Origin: Saccoglossus kowalevskii
Taxonomy: Eukaryota; Hemichordata; Enteropneusta; Harrimaniidae
NCBI RefSeq assembly: GCF_000003605.2
Contig: NW_003116946.1
Span: 881,130-933,420 of the forward strand
Reading direction: 5' to 3'
DNA: 52,291 nt
Part shown: positions 23,834 to 34,640 of the stretch, piece after piece
Layout: each line of letters starts with the position of its first letter
Position numbering within the stretch: position 1 is the first letter of the stretch
Made by a program: the position numbers and the translations under genes
The notes under the pieces: model-generated
Seen by the model: the letters and a program-made list of their open reading frames with translations, nothing else
Database searches by the model: none
Told to the model about the DNA's origin: nothing

Positions 23834-24273
23834 TAGGTGATTTAGCTGATCGGTAGCCTTTGCTCACTAACAACGTTAACAATGTAATATGGGAACATGT
23901 AATATTAACGTTTATGTTTTTGTTTGATACTGCATTTGATGTAGACAATGAATTATCGTGATCTGGTTACCAAAAAAATGTTAATGCCAAAGACAAATAC
24001 AGAATGTCTTTGACTTAGATGCAGGTAAAAGGTCGTTACCAAGTTAAATCTGATAAGACAAAGTATTCAATCTTGTAGTTTATTCTTTAAGACCCTATCA
24101 CGTGGTTCATCAAAACTCAATATTTACTCAAGTAGTTCTGTTTTATTTGGTTAACTTAGAGATATATCACTTTTTTCAAGGGTGACTATGATGTCCATCC
24201 ACATTTTCAAGTTTATTAGAGGACTGGCTCACTATTTTGCATCACATTAGTCATACAATGATTTTTTTCTTTT
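23834..24273. other. Gene-free upstream region of the first FABP gene
   Basis: AT-rich with no coding signal. It separates the 19-bp minisatellite from the promoter of the first FABP-like gene. Confidence 0.4.
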
Positions 24274-24298
24274 AGAGAGAGTGAGAGAGAGAGAGAGG
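24274..24298 (+). promoter_or_regulatory. (GA)n tract upstream of FABP-like gene 1
   Basis: A nearly pure GA repeat about 100 bases upstream of the TATA box. It could bind GAGA-type factors or be a plain microsatellite. The other family members lack it. Confidence 0.3.
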
Positions 24299-24372
24299 CG
24301 AACAAAATGGAGTGAACTTCAAGTCAATTTTAAAAAATAAGTTTGCTTTTACCCGGCGATACTACCCAATCA

Positions 24373-24403
24373 ATAATGGAACGTTCCCAGAGAGTCTATA
24401 AAA
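24373..24403 (+). promoter_or_regulatory. Core promoter of FABP-like gene 1 (clade I module + TATA)
   Basis: ATAATGGAACGTTC at 24373-24386, ten bases, then TATAAAA at 24397-24403. The same module precedes genes 2 and 3. The ATG lies 119 bases after the TATA start, implying a 5' UTR of roughly 90 bases. Confidence 0.75.
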
Positions 24404-24515
24404 TGGATCACCGAGTTCAAAACGTCACCATCGATACGTCGCAATTGGTCCGACAGAAGACACAATTCCGTCATTTCAACGAGTTAGAAGAATATCGTAT
24501 CGACCATCATCAAAA

Positions 24516-24932
24516 ATGGCTTTCGAAGGAAAATGGACATTTGACCGATCAGAGAATCTCGAAGCATACCTGGAAGCCGTCGGTGCTCCCGAAGAGGTTC
24601 GCGCTAAGATGAGAATCGGAAAACCTAAGCTGGAATTTACGAAAACTGGCGACGGAGAAGGTACAATTAAACTGATAGGTGAGCAGAAAACCATTGTTAT
24701 AAATGCTAAACGAGACGAAGAATACGATTCACCGGCTGGTTTAGCGTACGACAAAACCAGAAAAGTGAGAACCGAAAAGGTCTCGGATTCAAAGTTCGTA
24801 ACAAGGGGCACGGGTGACCAGTCCCAGATCGTCAACCGAGTCGTAGAAACACGTGAACTTGTCGGTGACGTGTTGGTAGTTTCCTTGGAACTGGATGGTG
24901 TTGTGTGCAAACGTTACTTCAACAGAGCATAG
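24516..24932 (+). CDS. FABP-like intracellular lipid-binding protein 1 (clade I), 138 aa, intronless
   Basis: Predicted small cytosolic beta-barrel carrier of a fatty acid or similar lipid. The N-terminus GKWTFDRSENLEAYL follows the FABP family signature (G-x-W-x-F-x4-N-x-E-x-Y-L), except Leu where Phe/Tyr is usual after Asn. Two lipid-head-group arginines of the family appear conserved: Arg113 in ETREL and Arg133 in CKRYF, 20 residues apart as in canonical R106/R126. The canonical Arg-x-Tyr ends here as Arg-Tyr-Phe. There is no signal peptide, and the length is slightly above the usual 127-135 aa. The frame is complete in one exon, although animal FABP genes normally have four. The start has a good context (AAAAATGG), and the next genes start at the same MAF. 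Poly(A) signals are at 25064-25069 and 25131-25136. The ligand is unknown. Confidence 0.9.
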   Translation: MAFEGKWTFDRSENLEAYLEAVGAPEEVRAKMRIGKPKLEFTKTGDGEGTIKLIGEQKTIVINAKRDEEYDSPAGLAYDKTRKVRTEKVSDSKFVTRGTGDQSQIVNRVVETRELVGDVLVVSLELDGVVCKRYFNRA

Positions 24933-25063
24933 GACTTGTAACTATTGGAAAGATTGAAGAAAAGCAACAAGACGCAACAAAAATAGAAGATTTCGTACAA
25001 ATTTACATCGCTGAATGCTACAATATTGACATTACCTTCTTATATCAACCACCATGGCGTCTG

Positions 25064-25136
25064 AATAAATAATGATAATTTTAGAATCAATATTTAGAAT
25101 CAATTCCTGTAAAATGTGATTAGAGTGGATAATAAA
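25064..25136 (+). terminator. Poly(A) signals of FABP-like gene 1
   Basis: AATAAA at 25064-25069 and again at 25131-25136, 132 and 199 bases after the stop codon. Confidence 0.6.
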
Positions 25137-26138
25137 CGAAACTTGTGACATTTCAATCGTGTGTTATTGTCTATATTGGGTCAAGCAGTCTTTCTATAAC
25201 TAAAAGTATTGCGACCAACTTTAAGTGGGCAGATCCCTTTTCTCACCAAAATTTCAAATTGCTATGTGTGGTTAAGAAATCAAATGGTAAATATTATAGT
25301 AAATTCTTTATATTGGAGTACATTATAATCAGAAAATGTGTGTTCGTCTTTTGATCGATTATTGATACATATACATGTTCGTCGTTCTCCAGAGAAATTG
25401 CGATAGAAATGAGTATATAGTATTTTAACATTTTAGTCACATCGAATTGCTTCCAACTATGGATAGCAGGAGTGACAAATCACAAAAAAATCTGCTATCG
25501 TAAATTGCAAAATGCTGGTGAGCATTTCTCCATGGTGCTTCTGATTGGTGGGCATTGCATATCGTAAAACTATCATATCTGGGAGGCAACGACATGTGAT
25601 CGTAATATGTTAGTGTTATCAGAGGTACATTACTTGGGGTTTGCAACGAGCATAGTACTGTAGGGCTCATACCACTAATTGAATTTCCATAGACGACAAT
25701 GTTAACATATGACGAGATTGCTATATGAAAATGACGAAGAAAGTTGAAAATATGGCTCAAAAATGGGAAATCAACATGCCAGTAATCAACCATATGAAAA
25801 AAACTAACATGTTGGCCAGCTCAAACTCTTGCAAATCTCAGGTAAACAAGACACACCTACTGTATTTGGATTGCACCAAGAGAAATCACTGGAAAAACAC
25901 CAAGATTAGAACATCCATTAACACACAGAATAAACCCACAGGTACACAGCCGCTAAGTAGTAAACAAAAGACCACATGTTGGTCTCACCTCTGACCCAGG
26001 TGATTACGCCCTCAAACAGGGAGCACCTGAGAAAAATAATATTTAAAAAATTTCATTGGTTCTTGCTGGGCATTTAAATTGGTTAATTAGTGGCATGAGA
26101 CCTGTATGGTGACATCATGCCAAGATCCCATTCAAGTC
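25137..26138. other. Gene-free stretch before the assembly gap
   Basis: No gene is supported. It contains the left arm (25621-25647) of a 27-bp perfect inverted repeat whose partner is at 26484-26510, beyond the gap. Confidence 0.4.
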
Positions 26139-26510
26139 NNNNNNNNNNNNNNNNNNNNNNNNNNNNNNNNNNNNNNNNNNNNNNNNNNNNNNNNNNNNCT
26201 CGTAGATAGCGAGACTGATGCTACGACCTTCTGACATGACATAGACGGTTTGTAATAAAACAATAAAACATGTATTACCACATTCATAGTGAAAAAATGT
26301 AATACATCGAAAATGTACAGAAAATATAGTTATCGTAATCCGTCATATCGTGAGCAGCTATTTTGATCCACCTGGACATCCCTGTATCCTAGTTACCTCG
26401 GGCATGCGCATTCGCATTTTTCTGAGTTGGAACGCTTATGCGAGAGCGAGATTGAAACGGGGTCTCGTTATCATGTCACCGTAGTTGCAAACCCCAAGTA
26501 ATGTACCTCT
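25621..26510. repeat. 27-bp perfect inverted repeat enclosing the assembly gap
   Basis: The left arm at 25621-25647 begins AGAGGTACATTACTTG. The right arm at 26484-26510 is its exact reverse complement. The enclosed interval is about 840 bases including 60 Ns. It may be the terminal repeat of a fold-back element or part of a larger palindrome that the assembler could not close. Confidence 0.65.
26139..26198. other. Assembly gap (60 N)
   Basis: Run of N. The true length of missing sequence is unknown, since round-number N runs usually mark gaps of unknown size. Confidence 0.99.
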
Positions 26511-26712
26511 GGTGTTATTTAATAATTTATGTAATTACCGCTGTCACCACTGCCAGTCACTGAGTGTCCTTTGAAGTGTGTAGTAGAATACCGTGTACTT
26601 CAAGGTTAAGTTACTTACTAGAATGTTTAACTGAAGGTGTGGGTGGTAACCAAATTCTCACTCACATCCTTGGTTGACACCAGAGTAGCACGTTAAAACA
26701 ATGTTTTCTTGT

Positions 26713-27003
26713 GTGTGGTAACCCGAATTTCGCGGTAATAAGCTTTCGCCATTTACACTCCCAGAACATTTACTGAGAAAATAACAAATAAACAAGGTAC
26801 TGTATTTGTGCGGTAACCCGACTTTCGCGGTAACATGGCTTTCGCCATTTACACTCCCAGAACATTCTATTTTATTGAGAAAACAGCAAATAAACATGGG
26901 ACTGTATTTGTGCGGTAACCCGACTTTTGCGGTGACTTGGCTTTCGCCATTTACACTCCCACAACATTTTATTTTATTGAGAAAACAACAACAAATAAAC
27001 AAG
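26713..27003. repeat. Three-copy tandem repeat, 95-102-bp unit
   Basis: Units start at 26713, 26808 and 26910. Each contains GGTAACCCGA, TTTCGCCATTTACACTCCCA and a GAGAAAA-rich AT tail. Frames on both strands through it are repeat artefacts. Confidence 0.88.
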
Positions 27004-27976
27004 GAAAGTATGCAAGTCTACGCATTAAATTGCCATAATGCCATTATGATAGGAAGATGGTAACACATCCAACACAAGAGGTCCCAAACTGGAATATAGT
27101 CTCTGTGACTGACAAAATGCAATGTATGTCAGCACTGACGATATATTCAGATTTAGTTATAACCTTTCATAGAATTTATATCTCAATAAGTTTGCAAAAC
27201 ATTCAAGAAATTAACTAAGTTTAAACTTCACCTCGAAACTCTACTACATTTTAATATTTTCGGCCAATGACGGTTGGTTGCGCCCGAAACATTCCAGAAT
27301 ATACTATTCCTATAAATGGCATATGTGACGTCAAGGTGACGGTGAAGGCTCAAAATGATTCGAACGGCCTTCGTGTCACCTACTCACGCGGTCACAAGAG
27401 GGCGTGATTTATGGAAAAGTTATATTTATAGTCTCCTACTGTTTTATATTCACCTGGTAGATTGTAGCTGTAATGTACGTGTGATAGTTGGCGCTGTATT
27501 CTGTATCGGATTTAATCGTCGAGGGCGCAATAACTTGGTCAGTCTTGTGCGCTGTGGCATTTGGCTGTCGGTCCTGTATACTCCACATTGTATTTTTGCC
27601 AGTAATTGTTTTCATTTCATTATACCGTTAAGATGAATTGAGGCAACCTATCGGAAACAAATGGACAACCGACAACCACCGAACACAATCCATCGATAGA
27701 AGAGGAAACTGTTGATACAACCAAGATGATGATTTTTGTTTTTGTTTTTTTACTGTAAAATTTATTGTTGAATTCATTTGCAATTCAAGCAATTCGAAAC
27801 ATTATTTGTGATCAATAATAGTGCTCTATATTCAGTGTTTTAAATTATTAAACTGCTTATTTTTAAATAATCGTCTTGAATTATATACATTATATTATGT
27901 TTACGGCAGTCCAAAATCCCAGATGTAAAAATCAGGCAGTGTTTCTGATAACCCTACCGTGCTGTCTATTATATAC
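27004..27976. other. Gene-free stretch with a promoter-like spot
   Basis: A TATAAAT at about 27311 is followed closely by a CRE core TGACGTCA at 27326-27333, but no recognisable gene follows. The open frame at 27355-27636 has no known domain. Confidence 0.3.
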
Positions 27977-28630
27977 TGTCATGAATTTGTTTTTGCGTAT
28001 CTGTTGACCGACTTAATTAGCTGATTATTAGCGAATTGCTGTGTTATGTCTGTCATCGTGTAGGCCTATTTGAAGTTTTGGACGGAACTTAGCTCAGTGA
28101 TTTGGAACTAATTACGAGATAATCGTCGCTATTCTGACAGTTGGTATCCATAGTTATTAATGTAGTGAACGATTAATCAAAAGATATGACGTATTCAGTA
28201 CTTAGTGTGATTGGCTTTATGATTGAAGGTTACGCCCTAGAGTCTTTTTACTGCTTTGTAATTGGATAGAGTTTTGAAAATGAATAAAGAGAGTTTGAGT
28301 TGGTCTTGGGGAGCACAGCACGATAGACGCAGTAGAGAGAGCAGTCCTGGAGAGCCTTGGGGCGAGTGTTGACGCAGTCTAAGAGAGTCTTGGGTCAGCC
28401 TTGCGATAGTCTTGGGGATTTTTCCCCAGGGCGCCGTGTCTTAAAGTGTGCTCGATTGACCGACTAAGACGAGAGCTGAAACGTATTTCGTTGTGTGCGT
28501 CTTATTTGACTGTAAAGTATAAGTGACTTTCCCGATCCCGTACCTCAAGGGGACGAGATAGAGAGACGAGACGAGATTCCCCCCCCTGACAAGTGTGGAG
28601 AACCCCGGAGAGAAGAATTTACCCCTGATA
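27977..28630 (+). mobile_element. Solo-LTR-like element, copy 3
   Basis: A 654-bp copy on the plus strand, from TGTCATGAATTTG to CCCCTGATA, with AATAAA at 28283-28288. Unlike the other three copies, the bases outside the same end points do not form a 4-bp direct repeat. ATAC occurs at 27973-27976 and 28628-28631 only if the element is ended 3 bases earlier. It may have lost its duplication by recombination or mutation. Confidence 0.68.
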
Positions 28631-29908
28631 CCAAGCGACGTGCCTGGTCCACACTTGTATAACGCTTCGATACCAATTTCTATACTGTTTGTTAACATTG
28701 TGAAATGCATAAGTGATTATGTTTATTCGATTTCTGGAAAAGGGGAAGACGGCCTTTATAATATAATACATGTAATACCAGTGTTGCTCACCCCCACACG
28801 AATCGCTGACACATTCCAGGGGAATGCATGCTTGTATGTATTTAGAACAGGTACCTCGATCGCTGTTCTTAGTTTGTTAGATAGTAAATTGAGTGCAACA
28901 TTTGACCCAATTTACAAAAAAAAAATATTCCACGCTAAGGTCTAAGATAGTGTAGAGCTGGTTTAATAACACGATAATTAAGCCATCATAGAGCCATCAC
29001 ATTAACAATGATAACCACTGTGATATCTCTTAAGAGTGGAGCATAGTCTAGGTACCGTACAAATAAACCGAATAACCTTACCATTTGAGGTCTGAATTAG
29101 ACTGCCCTGTTGGTGCCGAACAACGAGACCTAGTAAAATAGGACAAACCCAACAGCGCCTTCTAATCATGTGTAATTTATATATATATATTTATATATAT
29201 AGCCGATTTCGCACTATGTTTTCCCTGTTCTGTTTTCATGTTTATGCAATGTAAAGGCACTTGATATTCCATCACGGGAGGTTTGAGTAGAATAGACACA
29301 CTGACAGAACCTCTTTGCCGCGTACGTATTTTGCGACAAAGGAAATTGTGAATGACGATAATGCAAAACGCTAATGCAAAACAACAAAACTTAGGCGTGG
29401 ATTTATTTCTGAGTTACAAACTAACATCTCAGAAATAGACACCGTATAATCTGAATTGTACTGGCGAAACTTTTTATCATTTTGATTGTATTCCTTATAT
29501 GTTCAAACACCGAGATAACAAATCGTGTATTCACCCAGAAAACAGAAATCCGTCAATTTAAAATCGTTGATGTATGTCCCGTACTTACACACATCGTTCG
29601 TGTGCGTGGTCGGTGACCTTTGGTACTGCATTCATAATTATCGTTGCTTGGTGACATCATCACTTATGGCAACTCCAGTAGATAATGTCACCATATTCAA
29701 AACACATATTAACTAATATAATTATAAATGTAATGAGTTATTTACCTATCTATTGATTTATTTCTAAACAAAATATACTTTCCTAATAGAAAGTACCCTA
29801 GTGTCACTGCCGTGTTCAATACAACAAACGTTAAGCTAAGTTCGAGGAATGATGTGGCGTTTTATCTAATCTCATAAAACCTTCATTGTCTGACATTTTA
29901 TCCGAAGA
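28631..29908. other. Upstream region of FABP-like gene 2
   Basis: No separate gene is seen. The part near 29570-29680 (CCTTTGGTACTGCATTCA...) is similar to 31210-31330 upstream of gene 3, so it belongs to the duplicated clade I unit. A (TA)n tract lies at 29177-29203. Confidence 0.5.
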
Positions 29909-29940
29909 ATAATGACACGGTCTGGTCTATGTCTATAAAA
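29909..29940 (+). promoter_or_regulatory. Core promoter of FABP-like gene 2 (clade I module + TATA)
   Basis: ATAATGACACGGTC at 29909-29922, eleven bases, then TATAAAA at 29934-29940. The ATG follows 97 bases after the TATA start. Confidence 0.75.
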
Positions 29941-30030
29941 GGAGCATCGAATTCAAACAAATACAGCGTTGTTCAGTAAGAAGACACACTATTCCCAAGC
30001 TGAACTAAACGAATAGCGATTCTATCAACG

Positions 30031-30447
30031 ATGGCTTTTGCAGGAACCTGGTTGTATGACCGATCGGAAAATCACGATGCCGTCATGGAAAAACTCGGTG
30101 TTCCCGAAGAGACTCGTGTTTTAATAAGGAACGCAAAGCCCAAGCTTGAATTTAGCAAAACAGCGGACGGTGAAGGCACAATGAAGATTATCGGCGATAA
30201 GAAGACACTGGTGATAAATGCTAAAAGAGACGAAGACTACGACTCGCCGACTAGTATCGTGAGTGACAAAACCAGAAGAGTAAGAACAGAGAAGATATCT
30301 GATACCAAGTTCGTCACAAGGGGCACAGGTGACCAGTCCCAGGTAATTAACCGGGTCATCGAAACACGTGAAATTATCGACGGTGTGTTGGTGGTATCAT
30401 ACGAAGTTGACGGTGTCTCGTGTAAGCGTTACTTCAACAAAGTATAG
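30031..30447 (+). CDS. FABP-like intracellular lipid-binding protein 2 (clade I), 138 aa, intronless
   Basis: Same family and length as the gene at 24516. The N-terminus GTWLYDRSENHDAVM keeps the G-x-W and the acidic helix, with His for the usual aromatic residue of the signature. The C-terminus reads CKRYFNKV, keeping the terminal Arg-Tyr-Phe, and the ETREI arginine is conserved. The single open frame has no intron. It has its own TATA promoter and a poly(A) signal at 30524-30529, so it looks like an active gene and not a dead retrocopy. Tandem with gene 3, 1.8 kb downstream, same strand. Cytosolic lipid binding is inferred from the family; the ligand is unknown. Confidence 0.9.
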   Translation: MAFAGTWLYDRSENHDAVMEKLGVPEETRVLIRNAKPKLEFSKTADGEGTMKIIGDKKTLVINAKRDEDYDSPTSIVSDKTRRVRTEKISDTKFVTRGTGDQSQVINRVIETREIIDGVLVVSYEVDGVSCKRYFNKV

Positions 30448-30523
30448 AACTTGAACTGAACCTGAAAACTAATTTAATGTTTTGAAAAAAAACTCATATG
30501 TATCAGTATCATCCCTGTCACAG

Positions 30524-30529
30524 AATAAA
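30524..30529 (+). terminator. Poly(A) signal of FABP-like gene 2
   Basis: AATAAA 77 bases after the stop codon. A second AATAAA near 30711 lies in the conserved 3' flank shared with gene 3. Confidence 0.6.
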
Positions 30530-30569
30530 AAAATGCTTGAGCATACAATTTGTTTCATTCCCGCCTATG

Positions 30570-30820
30570 AGCGATTGTCACGGTGTTGTTATTCGTTTAC
30601 ACACCACTTGAACACCAAAGCACACGGAGATTATTGACTGCTTTTCTTAAGTATAATATTAGCACAATAAGTTTTATTAATGTGTATCGCCCACTAAAAG
30701 TGACATATGAATAAATCACATTTATTTCAGATCAATCATGCCCAATGTATTGTGTTGATGATTGTATAGATGACGGGTGTGTGAGTGAAAGGGGTGTTGC
30801 GAAATAAAATGAACGAGAAT
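30570..30820 (+). repeat. Clade I 3'-flank unit, copy 1
   Basis: Contains ATTCGTTTACACACCAC..., GAATAAATCAC and ATTGTGTTGATGATTGTAT. It is homologous to 32880-33090 and 34440-34640. It marks the end of each clade I duplication unit. Confidence 0.65.
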
Positions 30821-31359
30821 TATATATAAATATATTCTTATCGCACATTCAAATGCATTACCAGACACATGGGAGGATTGGTTAGGGTTCGGTACATAAC
30901 TCTCCATTAGGGATCCAAGCTACATCTTTGCATATGCATGATTGTGATGAGAATTTTACATGGTGTCATATACATATTGTTCAACTCTGTTTCACGTGGC
31001 GTAATGTAAGCTATCAATTCCCCTTTTTATCAAAACTATTCATAATATTGCAATAATATATCGTAGTAGTAGTAGCAGGGTAGTAGTATGTTAATGGCGT
31101 ACAACGTGCGCAGTTGTAATAGAGGTATTTTACATTTAAAAATCACTTACAATTCATCTATAGAAATAGGAAATCTTCATTTAACACGACAGCTTATTTT
31201 GTAAGTTTTTGACAGTACTCTAGATGTACGTTAACGATTCTGTAGCCACGTAGTCTGTGGTCAGTTTGGCCTTTGGTATTGCATTCAACATCAACGTTTC
31301 TTGATTTAGTGTGATAGATATTTTTGATGTTTCGAAACCTTTCACTTAGGTAACCGGGA

Positions 31360-31640
31360 TTCGATTGTTCTCCACGCTAGACTCACAAAAACACGCACAA
31401 GCTCAGTTCATGTCGCATTCGATTCTCCGCTTGTCTCCAGCTTTCTTCCCGAGACAGCTTAAAATCACTTTTTATTACTTGTCAACCATTAGCCAATTAC
31501 AATACAGTATAAGAGACTTTAAGGCCTTGTCTTCAAACAAACAGCCAATCACATGAAAGTTTTACACATCATAATACAATAATTGATTAATCGTCACTAT
31601 ATTAGGAAAACCACTATCATATTGTCAACGTCAGTTTATA
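31360..31640 (-). mobile_element. Diverged relative of the solo-LTR family
   Basis: Between genes 2 and 3. It shares the order and text of the LTR family: TTCTCCAC, CCAATTACAATACAGTA, AGAGACTT, CAGCCAATCACA, then TTGATTAATCGTCACTA. It has many substitutions and lacks the GC-rich middle. It is too decayed to find a target duplication. Confidence 0.5.
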
Positions 31641-31726
31641 TTTATGGGTTTTAATAGTCTTGCAATAACATTCCACAAAGACACCGCATAAATTTAAAAT
31701 CGCAAACACCATTAGTTTTGGGTTAC

Positions 31727-32000
31727 GACCAAAGTACCGCGTAAGCTCGAAATTGCAAGACCAGTTCCGCCATCTAGCCTCATCATTAAGTAGATGTCAT
31801 GGTAACCACTATTAAGCTGAAATTTAAATCATGATACAACCAAAGTACCGCGTAAGCTCGAAATTGCAAGCTCATGAGAATGTGTCGGCTGGTCTCGACC
31901 AGTTCCGCTATCTGGCCTCATCATTAATTTTTATCAGTAATTTAACCTTTATCAGTAGATGTCATGGCAACCACTATTAAGCTGAAATATAAATCATGAT
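31727..32000 (+). repeat. Tandem duplication upstream of FABP-like gene 3
   Basis: ACCAAAGTACCGCGTAAGCT, the CAGTTCCGC-ATCT-GCCTCATC block and the GATGTCATGG-AACCACTATTAAG block occur in that order twice, at about 31727-31837 and 31838-32000. The second copy carries small extra segments. Confidence 0.8.
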
Positions 32001-32144
32001 ATTAGTATGGTCATCAAATGCGATAACCCGTGGATATCTTGATAATACGACATTCAGAGAGCCAACCATGAATCACTGAACTAAATCTGAAAAATCTGAA
32101 AAATATTCCGCGGATGATGTCATCTATGCAATAATACCCAAACT

Positions 32145-32176
32145 ATAATGGTACGTTCTGATTGTGTTCTATAAAA
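32145..32176 (+). promoter_or_regulatory. Core promoter of FABP-like gene 3 (clade I module + TATA)
   Basis: ATAATGGTACGTTC at 32145-32158, eleven bases, then TATAAAA at 32170-32176, 91 bases before the ATG. Confidence 0.75.
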
Positions 32177-32260
32177 GAAGTACACGTCTAAAACCACATC
32201 ACTAGCCAAGACGGAGTCACTCGTTCATCGATATAAAAGAATAACGACTAATTCACAACT

Positions 32261-32677
32261 ATGGCTTTTGAAGGGACCTGGCTGTATAACCGATCAGAAA
32301 ATCTTGATGCCTTCATGGAGAAACTTGGTGCTTCTGAGGAGGCTCGCGCTTTAATAAGAAAAGCAAAACCTAAGCTGGAATTTGAAAAAACCGAGGACGG
32401 AGCGGGTACAATCAAGATGATAGGTGAGAAGAAAACAATCGTTATAAACGCCAAACGAAACGAAGAATACGATTCACCGACTGGCGTCATGACTGACAAA
32501 ACCAGAAAAGTAAGAACAGAGAAGATCTCGGATACCAAGTTCGTCACAAAGGGCACCGGTGACCAGTCCCAGTTAATAAATCGAGTCGTCGAAACACGCG
32601 AAATCATCGACGGTGAGTTGCTGACCACATACGAAGTTGACGGTGTCACTTGTAAGCGATATTTTAAAAGAGCATAG
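32261..32677 (+). CDS. FABP-like intracellular lipid-binding protein 3 (clade I), 138 aa, intronless
   Basis: Third clade I copy, close to gene 2 throughout. The N-terminus GTWLYNRSENLDAFM is the best match of the three to the FABP signature helix. The ETREI arginine and the terminal CKRYFKRA are conserved. One exon, good start context (ACTATGG), and the ATG is aligned with the sister genes. The tandem duplication at 31727-32000 and an LTR relic lie upstream, so distal regulation may differ from gene 2. Poly(A) signal at 32976-32981. Function in lipid carriage is inferred from the family. Confidence 0.9.
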   Translation: MAFEGTWLYNRSENLDAFMEKLGASEEARALIRKAKPKLEFEKTEDGAGTIKMIGEKKTIVINAKRNEEYDSPTGVMTDKTRKVRTEKISDTKFVTKGTGDQSQLINRVVETREIIDGELLTTYEVDGVTCKRYFKRA

Positions 32678-32879
32678 AACTTGAACACTGACTTAAAAAA
32701 ACAATCAAGCGAAGAGTAACGTTAATTTGAACTAAGTAATTAATTCGGTGTCAAATAGGTGGAGCACCAACGTTACCATGGAGTAGGTATGATGGGTCCA
32801 GATAATGGATGTAGTAGAGAGATGACGAGGATTAAGGAAGAAGAGGGTGTTTTACAAAACCAATATCACTGATATCAGT

Positions 32880-33090
32880 ATCAGTGCACACATTGTGTCG
32901 TTATTCGTTACAATAACTGCTACTCTCATGTACAATATTGGCATAATATGTTTTGTTACCACTCACTGACATTCGAATAAATTAAACTGATTTTAAATCA
33001 ATGTCCATCGTATTGTGTTGGTGGTATGGTTGATGACGAGTGGGTGGCGGTGTGAAATAAAATTAATGCGTATTAGCTGGCCATACATTA
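32880..33090 (+). repeat. Clade I 3'-flank unit, copy 2, with poly(A) signal of gene 3
   Basis: Homologous to 30570-30820. It contains AATAAA at 32976-32981 and the ATTGTGTTGGTGGTATGGTT block. Just before it, 32878-32900 holds the 12-bp palindrome ACTGATATCAGT. Confidence 0.65.
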
Positions 33091-33199
33091 AATCGAACTA
33101 TCTATCCATTTATATATATATATATTGTTATTTCAAAACAAATTGATGGACGTGATCCTGTTCCGTGCGTATATACATCAACCGCCCAGTCACACATAT

Positions 33200-34430
33200 T
33201 CCCTCCATCATCGAGCAAATTACATCTTATTACACTGAAAAGTCCCAAACAAATCAGAACGTCGACCTTGCCCAAACACGACAGCCAGATAACACAGCCG
33301 AATATCCAGGGCATGCAAATTGCATCACAAGCTGGAGAATGAGTACAACAAAAAGCCATGAAAACGGATATATAACAAATCAACATTGAGGGCAGTATTT
33401 GGTCGACGTGCATTGGTGACCCAGTCAACCTTAGTACGTAGATACGGTTGACAAACTACTGCATGCAGGACACAAGTGCCTGGATCGGTGTGAATATGTA
33501 TATGTGTGTGTGGAGGGGGGGTCACAGAGCTCATTCACTTACTTTACTTTGTTAAAATACATAACATTCCCGGGCGAAATTAAAATGTTGCTATGATACC
33601 AAAAAACGATCCGCTACAGTGCACACCTAATATTGCTTTATGAAAATATTTTTCATGGATTCTGTAGCTGTTTATGCGTGAGTACAGTGGGACATGTGTT
33701 CAACTTGGACAACAACAGTAACTAGGCCATAGTTGAGTTAATCGTGAGATAAGAAAGCAGACTAACGAACAAACAAACACGCATAGCAAATGAGTCGGTT
33801 GTCTGTGTGTTAAAGGTGAAGCGTATGATATGTCACGTGGTTGTACAACCGTCGTCGCCTAGAACATACTAGAATATATTTTATGCTACTTTTGCACAAT
33901 TGGAGCAAATTCATGACTCAATTTCTAACACAATCATATGAATCAGTTATTATGACGTGGAAGCATTCGCCATGGCCATTATTCAGAGAGACCCTACTAA
34001 AACTTCGGGATAGACCCTTGCCATAAACTGACTCAATGGTAGACGTGATATATTGTGCCCATGCACCATGACATTATCATGACCCCACTGGTCTCACATT
34101 TGATTTACCCTTAAATATGGCGCGTCATGCTCCTCATACAGTGCGTACGTATGATGCCACTAATTATATAATTAAATTAATTAATATACCGGTATCCGCC
34201 CATGATTGCATATGCAGAAGGCAAAACTGATGAAACTAACAGTTTCGAGAACCTTATAGAATTCAAATAAAAACGGGTTGGTCATTTGGTTTAATTGTAA
34301 GGCTAGCATCTGTTATATAGTCCTGTTTCATCAAGATTGCTGTCAATTATAGAACATGTGATCAGTTGTCATGCGATGTCATTCGGTCGGACATTTTGTT
34401 AGGTTCACACTTAATGTGTAATTGATTGAG
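33200..34430 (+). repeat. Segmental duplication, copy a
   Basis: Collinear with 35650-36920. Shared landmarks are TTACATCTTATTACACTGAA, CACTTACTTTACTTT, GACTAACGAACAAACAAACA, GTCACGTGGTT-TACAACCG, CTCCTCATACAGTGC and TCAAGATTGCT, in the same order. No coding region is recognisable in either copy. Confidence 0.8.
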
Positions 34431-34439
34431 TGTCGATAG

Positions 34440-34640
34440 GCGAAGCACCTGTCACACTATTCGTTTACATACCACGTGGAAACCAATGCAGACAAACAGA
34501 GCTTGTTGACTGCCACTTTCGTTGGTATACTTTTTTAATACCAATACTGACAGTGATACACGAATAAATCAACGACAAATGTGTGTGAGTGATTGTGTTG
34601 GAGAAGAGGGTGTTAGTGCAGTCAAGGTGTGGCAGAGGGT
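34440..34640 (+). pseudogene. Orphan clade I 3' flank (ghost of a fourth clade I gene)
   Basis: ATTCGTTTACATACCAC, then GACTGCCACTTTC..., ACGAATAAATCA and GATTGTGTTGG follow the same order as the 3' flanks of genes 2 and 3. No FABP coding sequence is found upstream. Either the gene was deleted or only the flank was copied. Confidence 0.45.

Noticed and set aside
28441-28945. Frames of 89 and 116 codons on opposite strands
   Set aside because: They fall in or across the LTR copy 3 and its edge; the same peptide appears from copy 2 at 11952-12164, so it is repeat-derived.
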